From positions 1-5,902 of the forward strand of contig JAFQUG010000235.1 in assembly GCA_017408625.1 (NCBI GenBank): a DNA stretch of 5,902 bases. The letters are read 5' to 3'. Position numbers and translations under genes: made by a program. The notes beneath the pieces are model-generated. The model ran no database searches. It was not told the DNA's origin and worked only from the letters and a program-made list of their open reading frames with translations. Positions within the stretch are counted from its first letter, which is position 1; each line of letters opens with the position of its first letter. Positions 1 through 4,705 of the stretch are shown here, one piece after another. Source of the stretch: Clostridia bacterium. Its GTDB lineage: Bacteria; Bacillota_A; Clostridia; Oscillospirales; CAG-272.

Positions 1-579
1 GTAGGCGATATCGGAAATGGTGCAGGCAGTGCCGGAGCAGCCGCCGATATATGCAGCACGAGCACCAAGAATCGCAGCGTCGCTTCCCTGCGCACGTCTG
101 GAGCCAAATTCACTGATGGGTCTTCCCTTGGCTGCGCGCGCAAGTCTTGCAGCCTTGGTAGCGATCAGGGATTGGTGGTTGATCATCATGAGAATATAGG
201 TCTCAATAAACTGTGCTTCGATCGCCTTTGCACGAACGGTCATCAAGGGCTCGCCCGGGAATACCACAGTGCCCTCGGGGATCGCCCAGATGTCACCCGT
301 AAACTTGAAATCCTTGAGATATTCAAGAAATTCCTCGGAAAAGCAGTTTCTGCTGCGCAGATAAGCGATGTCGTCATCGTCAAAATGCAGATTGTTGATG
401 TATTCAACGACCTGCTCAAGGCCTGCTACGATCGCGTAGCCGCCGTTGTCCGGATTGGAACGGTAAAACACGTCAAAATACGTGATCTTGTCCTTGAATC
501 CGCATTGGAAATAGCCGTTGCTCATGGTCAACTCATAAAAGTCGCAGAGCATTGTCAGATTTCTGGAGATGTCTTTCAT
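1..579 (-). CDS. pncB: Nicotinate phosphoribosyltransferase, N-terminal 193 residues (3' end outside window)
   Basis: The enzyme joins nicotinate to PRPP, usually with ATP hydrolysis, to give nicotinate mononucleotide, the entry step of the Preiss-Handler NAD salvage route in the cytoplasm. Reading the minus strand from the ATG at 579 gives an open frame to the window edge. It carries family signatures in order: LCDFYELTMSNGYF (residues 11-24), a GGYAIVAGLE stretch (46-55), the PEGTVVFPGEPLMTV segment (101-115), EAQFIETYIL (121-130), NHQSLIATKAARL (134-146), EFGSRRAQGSDAA (157-169) and GARAAYIGGCSGTACT (172-187). These match the clostridial/Bacillus-type enzyme, which is about 480 residues long, so roughly 60% of the gene lies beyond position 1. 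The start is supported by AGAAGG (minus strand, 587-592) seven bases upstream and by the consensus promoter beyond it. The gene is divergent from nadE, which performs the last step of the same pathway. The identification is strong; only the missing C-terminal part cannot be judged. Confidence 0.95.
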   Translation of the reverse strand, partial: MKDISRNLTMLCDFYELTMSNGYFQCGFKDKITYFDVFYRSNPDNGGYAIVAGLEQVVEYINNLHFDDDDIAYLRSRNCFSEEFLEYLKDFKFTGDIWAIPEGTVVFPGEPLMTVRAKAIEAQFIETYILMMINHQSLIATKAARLARAAKGRPISEFGSRRAQGSDAAILGARAAYIGGCSGTACTISDIAY

Positions 580-615
580 AATGTTGCCTTCTTCCTTAAG
601 ATATTTATTGACTTT

Positions 616-644
616 ATTATATCAAAGCGAGGCGAAATTGTCAA
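616..644 (-). promoter_or_regulatory. Consensus sigma-A type promoter of pncB
   Basis: On the minus strand a perfect TTGACA (plus-strand 639-644) is followed by a 17-bp spacer and a perfect TATAAT (616-621). The spacer ends in TGA, which makes an extended -10 element. Transcription should begin near 609, giving a leader of about 30 nt before the pncB ATG at 579. Both boxes match consensus, so basal strength should be high unless a repressor acts. The -35 box lies inside the short symmetric element at 637-645. Confidence 0.88.
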
Positions 645-645
645 T
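637..645. promoter_or_regulatory. Short inverted repeat over the pncB -35 box (candidate operator half)
   Basis: ATTG-T-CAAT is symmetric around position 641 and covers the pncB -35 box. A similar ATTG/CAAT symmetric element lies at 658-670 over the nadE -35 box, with centres 23 bp apart. A regulator binding both could control the two NAD genes together. A perfect TTGACA within AT-rich DNA easily creates such short symmetry, so this is only a candidate. Confidence 0.3.
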
Positions 646-657
646 GAAATTTGCTTT

Positions 658-670
658 AATTGTTGCAATT
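658..670. promoter_or_regulatory. Inverted repeat AATTG-TTG-CAATT over the nadE -35 box (candidate operator)
   Basis: Five-base arms flank a three-base centre at 663-665, and the element overlaps the nadE -35 box (663-668). It shares the ATTG...CAAT pattern with the element at 637-645. Together they sit between two divergent NAD-salvage genes, a usual place for a shared operator of an NAD or niacin repressor. The regulator is not in the window and I cannot match the site to a known family. Confidence 0.35.
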
Positions 671-691
671 CTTACGTCTACATGCTATAAT
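663..691 (+). promoter_or_regulatory. Promoter of nadE
   Basis: TTGCAA (663-668, four of six matches to the -35 consensus) is followed by a 17-bp spacer and a perfect TATAAT (686-691). The TG at 683-684 makes an extended -10 element, which can offset the weaker -35. Transcription should start near 698, leaving a leader of about 24 nt. This is too short for a riboswitch. Confidence 0.82.
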
Positions 692-711
692 ATACTCAAG
701 AATGTCATTTC

Positions 712-716
712 GGAGG
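712..716 (+). promoter_or_regulatory. Ribosome binding site of nadE that fixes the start at 722
   Basis: CGGAGG ending at 716 lies five bases before the ATG at 722. The same frame stays open upstream to an ATG at 569, but that start would lie upstream of the promoter and would add 51 residues unrelated to the family. The start at 722 is therefore the supported one. Confidence 0.9.
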
Positions 717-721
717 TTTCT

Positions 722-2614
722 ATGAAACACGGATTTGTGAAGGTTGCGGCAGCTGCTCCGGAGATCAGATTGGCTGACTGCACAAACAATGCGGACGTAC
801 TTGCGCAGACTGCGCGCAAGGCTTACGAGCAGGACGGCGTGCGCGTGCTGGTATTTCCCGAGCTTTGTCTCTGCGGTGCAACGTGCGGTGACCTGTTTTT
901 TCAAAGCACCCTGATCGCGGGTGCAAAAGCAGCGCTTGCTTCTTATCTGGAGCAAACGGCTGATCTGGATATGCTCAGCATTGTCGGCTTGCCTATGGTG
1001 CTCAACGGCAAGCTGTATAACTGCGCCGCAGTTTGCAACGCGGGCACACTGCTTGGCATTGTTCCCGCAAAATCGCATCATAGCCGCCATTTTGCAGCGC
1101 TTGCAGATGACACCTATGCCTTTGATCCCTTTGGCGATGGGATGCAGGTTTGTAACTTTGGCAATAACACCGTCTTTTCCTGCTCCGATCTGCCCGAGCT
1201 GAAAATCGGCGTATGCGTTGGTGATGGCGAAATTGAAGGCCTTTGCGCTGCAGGGGCTACCTTGATCTGCCAACTTGATGCTTCGCCTGCACTTGTCGGA
1301 TATGATTCTGCGGCAAGCGCAAAAGCGCAATATTTGTCTTGCCATAATCATTGCGCATACCTCTCTTGCAATGCAGGCAGAGGCGAATCCACCACCGATG
1401 CTGCTTACGGTGCGAATGCCGTTATTGCAGAAAACGGCACTATCCTTACCGAAAGAAAATCCTTTGATTATTCCGCCGATTATATCGTAACCGAGGTCGA
1501 TGTTCAGATGCTTTGCAGCGAGCGTTGCAAGGATGCTGCGTTCACCAACAAGACCGGTAACCGCGAATTTGCCGAGATCGATTTTTCGCTTACTGCATAT
1601 GACACAGACCTCTCGAGAAGGGTCAATTCACTTCCCTTTATCCCGTCCTGCAGTTGCGATTACGAAACCATTTTACGCATTCAATCCGAAGGGTTGCGCG
1701 CGCGCATCAAAGCTGCACATGCAGATACCTTGGTGCTCGGGATTTCCGGCGGACTTGACTCAACGCTTGCACTCTTAGTTGCCGTGGATGAGCTCAAATC
1801 CCTGGATATGCCTGCGAACAAGCTGATCTGCATTACCATGCCCGGATTCGGCACGACAAGCAGAACCAAGAATAATGCTACCGTGCTTTGTGAGCAGTTG
1901 GGCGTGGATTTCCGCGAGATTCCGATCGGCGAATCGGTTGCTCTGCACTTCAAGGATATCGGACATGACCCGAGCAATCATAACGTCGTATATGAAAACA
2001 GCCAGGCAAGAGAGCGCACGCAGGTGCTCATGGACGTGGCCAATGGCTGCAACGGTCTTGTGGTCGGTACGGGTGACCTTTCCGAGTCGGTTCTCGGCTG
2101 GGCAACCTACAACGGCGACCATATGTCCAACTACAGCGTCAACTGCGGCGTTCCCAAGACGCTTGTACGCAGACTGGTTGGCTTTGCTGCAGATCAGTAT
2201 AAAGCAAACGGGCAGAATGCTTTGGCAGACGCGCTGTACGATGTGCTTGGTACGCCTGTCAGCCCCGAGCTGCTCCCCGCAAATGAAAATGGCAGTATCG
2301 CGCAAAAGACCGAGGATCTTGTCGGTCCTTACGAACTGCATGACTTCTTTATTTACTACACTCTTCGCTATGGCTTTAGCCCTGCCAAGATCTATCGCCT
2401 GGCAAAATACGCCTTTGACGGCAGCTACGACGACAGCGAGATCAAAAAGTGGCTCAAGGTCTTCGCACGCCGCTTGTTTACCCAGCAGTTCAAACGCTCC
2501 TGCATGCCCGACGGCCCTGCTGTCAGCACCATTACCGCATCTCCCCGCGGAGGCCTTTGCATGCCCTCCGATGCAGCATTTGCGTTGTGGATGAGCGAGA
2601 TTGAAGGGATTTGA
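722..2614 (+). CDS. nadE: NAD+ synthetase with N-terminal nitrilase-type glutaminase domain (630 aa)
   Basis: NadE adenylates nicotinate adenine dinucleotide and amidates it to NAD+, the last step of NAD synthesis; in the two-domain form an N-terminal amidase supplies ammonia from glutamine. Residues 1 to about 270 form the nitrilase-like domain, with a candidate Glu47 (FPELCLCG), Lys117 (VPAKSHHS) and Cys165 (GVCVGDGE) triad, and the family stretch AGRGESTTD (218-226). Residues about 310-630 form the synthetase: the ATP-binding SGGLDST loop (342-348), GTGDLSESVLGWATYNGDHMS (449-469), SPELLP (514-519), AQKTEDLVGPYELHDFF (527-543) and KRSCMPDGP (591-599). The length is close to that of other two-domain enzymes. 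The glutaminase half is unusual: the usual PNYxEFYE segment after the catalytic Lys is missing, and the acidic residue normally after the catalytic Cys is Val. The synthetase half looks intact, whereas glutamine use is uncertain. The gene has its own promoter, is divergent from pncB, and is closely followed by an S51 peptidase gene. Confidence 0.95.
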   Translation: MKHGFVKVAAAAPEIRLADCTNNADVLAQTARKAYEQDGVRVLVFPELCLCGATCGDLFFQSTLIAGAKAALASYLEQTADLDMLSIVGLPMVLNGKLYNCAAVCNAGTLLGIVPAKSHHSRHFAALADDTYAFDPFGDGMQVCNFGNNTVFSCSDLPELKIGVCVGDGEIEGLCAAGATLICQLDASPALVGYDSAASAKAQYLSCHNHCAYLSCNAGRGESTTDAAYGANAVIAENGTILTERKSFDYSADYIVTEVDVQMLCSERCKDAAFTNKTGNREFAEIDFSLTAYDTDLSRRVNSLPFIPSCSCDYETILRIQSEGLRARIKAAHADTLVLGISGGLDSTLALLVAVDELKSLDMPANKLICITMPGFGTTSRTKNNATVLCEQLGVDFREIPIGESVALHFKDIGHDPSNHNVVYENSQARERTQVLMDVANGCNGLVVGTGDLSESVLGWATYNGDHMSNYSVNCGVPKTLVRRLVGFAADQYKANGQNALADALYDVLGTPVSPELLPANENGSIAQKTEDLVGPYELHDFFIYYTLRYGFSPAKIYRLAKYAFDGSYDDSEIKKWLKVFARRLFTQQFKRSCMPDGPAVSTITASPRGGLCMPSDAAFALWMSEIEGI

Positions 2615-2623
2615 TCCTTGTCT

Positions 2624-2628
2624 GGTGA
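2624..2628 (+). promoter_or_regulatory. Weak ribosome binding site favouring the ATG at 2633
   Basis: GGTGA lies four bases before the ATG at 2633. The frame could also open at a TTG at 2618, three bases after the nadE stop, which would add the residues MSGDA. The family normally begins directly with the first beta strand (here MNLVLSS), so the ATG is preferred. The weak site suggests modest translation, perhaps coupled to nadE. Confidence 0.5.
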
Positions 2629-2632
2629 CGCA

Positions 2633-3214
2633 ATGAATTTAGTTTTATCATCTTGTGATTTTGGAAACCAGAACTCTGCAAAGACTATATACGATAATCT
2701 TCCCAAACCGATTTCAGAATGTAAGGTATTATTCTTTCCAAACGAAAAAGCCACCCCGGAGAAGATAGAGAGCGGCAAATACAAGTCTCGTTTAGCAGCA
2801 TTCGGCTTTCAAAAGAACAACATTTACGTTGCAAACTACTTCCAACCGGAGTCAATCTTCTATATTGACGTTGACGTGATTTATATCAGTGGTGGCAACA
2901 CCTTCGGTACTATGAAGCGAATTCGCGAATCCGGATTTGATCAGGTGATCCTGTATCTTGTTCGCAACGGTGCTACCTATATAGGGGGTAGTGCGGGTGC
3001 ACACATAGCAACCGCCGATCTCTCTCATGTAACAAAATATGATCAAGACACGTTCGGACTTTCAGACTTTTCAGGACTGGGACTATATCAAGGCATTTTG
3101 ATTTGCCATTATTCCGAGGACAGAAGAGAGGATCTGGAGCATCTTCGTTCTTCAGGTGTCTACAACGTGCAGGCGCTTTCTGACCAGGACTCCATTGTAG
3201 TCAAAAATACTTGA
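2633..3214 (+). CDS. Peptidase E-like protein, S51 family (class I glutamine amidotransferase-like fold), 193 aa
   Basis: S51 members such as PepE are cytoplasmic serine peptidases; PepE cleaves N-terminal Asp dipeptides, while many relatives have no known substrate. Seen here are the SGGNTF loop (residues 86-91), the nucleophile elbow GGSAGAH with Ser120 (118-124), a candidate Asp137 (KYDQDT) and a candidate His159 (ICHYSEDR). Ser120 and the Gly-rich motifs are clear; the Asp is assigned only by spacing. The protein ends soon after the strand DSIVVKNT, about ten residues earlier than relatives I recall, but without an obvious frameshift continuation. The gene begins 18 bases after the nadE stop with no terminator between, so it is probably co-transcribed. 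Its GC content, counted by eye over most of the gene, is about 43%, against roughly 52-57% in sampled lines of neighbouring genes, which hints at separate origin or weak codon selection. The precise substrate cannot be told. Confidence 0.82.
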   Translation: MNLVLSSCDFGNQNSAKTIYDNLPKPISECKVLFFPNEKATPEKIESGKYKSRLAAFGFQKNNIYVANYFQPESIFYIDVDVIYISGGNTFGTMKRIRESGFDQVILYLVRNGATYIGGSAGAHIATADLSHVTKYDQDTFGLSDFSGLGLYQGILICHYSEDRREDLEHLRSSGVYNVQALSDQDSIVVKNT

Positions 3215-3259
3215 TCTCAATTTCCGATGTAAAAATTCCCTCTTTTTTCAAAAAACATC

Positions 3260-3288
3260 TTGCAAAACAGAGTCAAATACTGTATAAT
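3260..3288 (+). promoter_or_regulatory. Promoter of rhaA
   Basis: TTGCAA (3260-3265) and a perfect TATAAT (3283-3288) are separated by 17 bp. Transcription should begin near 3295, giving a leader of about 55 nt. The -35 hexamer and spacing are identical to those of the nadE promoter. The imperfect -35 leaves room for control by a regulator acting at the leader palindrome downstream. I could not recognise a catabolite-repression (cre) site. Confidence 0.8.
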
Positions 3289-3299
3289 GTATGTTGACT

Positions 3300-3330
3300 A
3301 TATATGTTCTCTAAAAATATGTACATATAT
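3300..3330 (+). promoter_or_regulatory. Symmetric leader element upstream of rhaA (candidate operator)
   Basis: Positions 3317-3328 form a perfect 12-bp palindrome (ATATGTACATAT). The larger stretch also contains 8-base arms, ATATATGT at 3300-3307 and ACATATAT at 3323-3330, separated by 15 bases. The element lies downstream of the predicted start of transcription and just ahead of the ribosome binding site, where a bound repressor would block transcription. An RNA hairpin is possible but would be weak because the arms are AT-rich. The regulator is not in the window. Confidence 0.42.
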
Positions 3331-3336
3331 CAATTC

Positions 3337-3342
3337 AGGAGG
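3337..3342 (+). promoter_or_regulatory. Strong ribosome binding site of rhaA
   Basis: A full AGGAGG lies eight bases before the ATG at 3351, the strongest translation signal in the window. It agrees with the biased codon use of rhaA in pointing to high expression. Confidence 0.9.
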
Positions 3343-3350
3343 AAACACAA

Positions 3351-4595
3351 ATGAATCAACGCTATGAATCCGCAAAGCAGATCTACGCTAAGTACGGTGT
3401 TGACACCGAGGCTGCGATCTCCAAGCTTTCCGACATTCGCATTTCCATGCACTGCTGGCAGGCAGACGACGTTCTTGGTTTCGAGAACAACGGCCCTCTG
3501 ACCGGCGGTATTCAGACTACCGGTAACTATCCCGGAAGAGCAACCGGCCCCGACCAGCTGTTTGCAGACCTTGAAAAGGCTCTCTCTCTGATCCCGGGTA
3601 CTCACAAGCTCAACGTTCACGCAAACTACGCAATCTTCGAGGATGGCGAATTTGCTGACAGAGATGCCCTGGAGCCCAAGCACTTCCAGAAGTGGGTTGA
3701 CTTCGCTAAGAAGCACGGCATGGGCCTTGACTTCAACCCCACCTACTTCTCTCACCCCAAGGCAAACGGTCTGACCCTTTCTTCTCCCGACGAGGAGATC
3801 AGAAAGTTCTGGGTAAGACACGGTATCTGCTGCATGAAGATCGCTGAGTACTTTGCAAACGAGACCGGCTATCCCTGCGTAATCAACTTCTGGACCGGCG
3901 ACGGCTTCAAGGATATTCCCGCTGACCGTATGGGTCCCCGTATGAGATATGCTCAGTCCCTGGATGAGATTCTGGCTTGCGGCTACGACAAGACTAAGGT
4001 TTACCCCTGCGTTGAGTCCAAGGTATTCGGTATCGGCGTTGAGTCCTACACCGTAGGCTCGGGCGAATTCGCTCTGTCCTATGCTCTCTCCCGCGGTATC
4101 GTTCCGCTGTTCGACAACGGTCACTACCATCCCACCGAGGTCGTTTACGACAAGCTGCCTGCAATGCTCTGCTTCTCCGAAAAGCTGGCTATGCACATCA
4201 CCAGACCCATCCGTTGGGACTCTGACCACGTTGTAAACTTCGACGATGACACCAGAGAAATGATGATGGAAGTCGTTCGCTGCGATGCTCTTGACAGAGT
4301 ATTCCTGGCTACCGACTACTTCGATGCTTCTATCAACCGTGTAGCTGCTCTGGTTATCGGTATGAGAAGCGTTCAGAAGGCTCTGCTGTACGCTCTGCTC
4401 TCTCCCAATGCTGAGATGAAGGCTCTGCAGGATGCAGGCAACACCACCAAGCTGATGATGCTGCGTGAGGAAGTCAAGACCCTGCCCTTCGGCGATATCT
4501 GGATGGAATTCTGCGAGAGAAATAACGTTTGCGGTTGCTCTTGCTGGTTCAAGGAAATCGAGGAATACGAGGCTGAGGTTCTCTCCAAGAGATAA
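3351..4595 (+). CDS. rhaA: L-rhamnose isomerase (414 aa)
   Basis: RhaA converts L-rhamnose to L-rhamnulose with Mn2+, the first cytoplasmic step of rhamnose breakdown. The protein is a TIM-barrel sugar isomerase close in length to the E. coli (about 419 aa) and B. subtilis enzymes, so it appears complete. Visible hallmarks are MHCWQADDV (residues 33-41), TGGIQTTGNYPGRA (51-64), KLNVHANYA (86-94), GLDFNPTYFSHP (125-136), INFWTGDGFKDIP (178-190) and GVESYTVGSGEF (229-240). Metal-site candidates are Glu222, Asp255 and His258 in FDNGHYH, Asp290 and Asp292 in WDSDHVV, and Asp322. Their spacing agrees with the family. Codons are strongly biased (AAG, AAC, TAC, CTG and GGC/GGT preferred), unlike the neighbouring genes, suggesting heavy expression. 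The gene has its own promoter, a palindromic leader and a terminator, so it is probably monocistronic. Rhamnulokinase and aldolase genes are not in the window. The identification is very secure. Confidence 0.97.
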   Translation: MNQRYESAKQIYAKYGVDTEAAISKLSDIRISMHCWQADDVLGFENNGPLTGGIQTTGNYPGRATGPDQLFADLEKALSLIPGTHKLNVHANYAIFEDGEFADRDALEPKHFQKWVDFAKKHGMGLDFNPTYFSHPKANGLTLSSPDEEIRKFWVRHGICCMKIAEYFANETGYPCVINFWTGDGFKDIPADRMGPRMRYAQSLDEILACGYDKTKVYPCVESKVFGIGVESYTVGSGEFALSYALSRGIVPLFDNGHYHPTEVVYDKLPAMLCFSEKLAMHITRPIRWDSDHVVNFDDDTREMMMEVVRCDALDRVFLATDYFDASINRVAALVIGMRSVQKALLYALLSPNAEMKALQDAGNTTKLMMLREEVKTLPFGDIWMEFCERNNVCGCSCWFKEIEEYEAEVLSKR

Positions 4596-4616
4596 TTACA
4601 TAAGCCAACATTTTAT

Positions 4617-4650
4617 GGGGCAGTTGCATGCAACTGCCCCTATTTCTATT
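4617..4650 (+). terminator. Intrinsic terminator of rhaA
   Basis: A perfect 24-bp palindrome (4617-4640) folds as a 10-bp GGGGCAGTTG/CAACTGCCCC stem with a CATG loop. It is followed by a T-rich tail (4641-4650, seven T in ten). The stem begins 21 bases after the rhaA stop. On the minus strand the tail would be poorer (ATAAAATG), so it mainly serves rhaA. Confidence 0.9.
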
Positions 4651-4677
4651 GACAATTTCCCCGTATTTATGTATAAT
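4649..4677 (+). promoter_or_regulatory. Consensus promoter of the lipoprotein gene
   Basis: A perfect TTGACA (4649-4654), 17-bp spacer and perfect TATAAT (4672-4677) give an expected start near 4684 and a leader of about 22 nt. The -35 box begins within the tail of the rhaA terminator, so the downstream gene is insulated from rhaA but has strong transcription of its own. Confidence 0.88.
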
Positions 4678-4705
4678 ATATATAACAAACCAATGGAGGT
4701 GCTTT

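Noticed and set aside
569..721. Upstream extension of nadE to the ATG at 569, and the overlapping plus-strand frame 172-690
   Set aside because: The extension covers the pncB start and both promoters and adds residues not found in the family. The 172-690 frame is antisense to pncB and only reflects its codons.
580..721. NAD-sensing riboswitch in the divergent region
   Set aside because: Both predicted leaders are about 24-30 nt, too short for a riboswitch, and no stable hairpin pattern is visible.
656..1351. Long minus-strand open frame antisense to nadE (231 codons), and similar ones at 1775-2341 and 3330-4229
   Set aside because: They mirror strongly supported plus-strand genes, lack ribosome binding sites and have no recognisable protein features. 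The frame at 3330-4229 arises from the biased codons of rhaA.
1875..2594. Alternate plus-strand frame of 239 codons inside nadE
   Set aside because: It lies wholly within the synthetase domain of nadE, whose motifs are continuous in the main frame. Its product is a Ser/Pro/Thr/Arg-rich shadow with no supported start.
3226..3259. Possible terminator after the S51 peptidase gene (GATGT...ACATC with T and A runs)
   Set aside because: The arms are five bases plus A/T runs, with no GC-rich stem. Read-through into rhaA or a different stop mechanism is as likely.
3294..3322. Second rhaA promoter beginning with TTGACT at 3294
   Set aside because: No acceptable -10 box lies at the right spacing (ATATGT at best), and the upstream promoter at 3260-3288 is much better.
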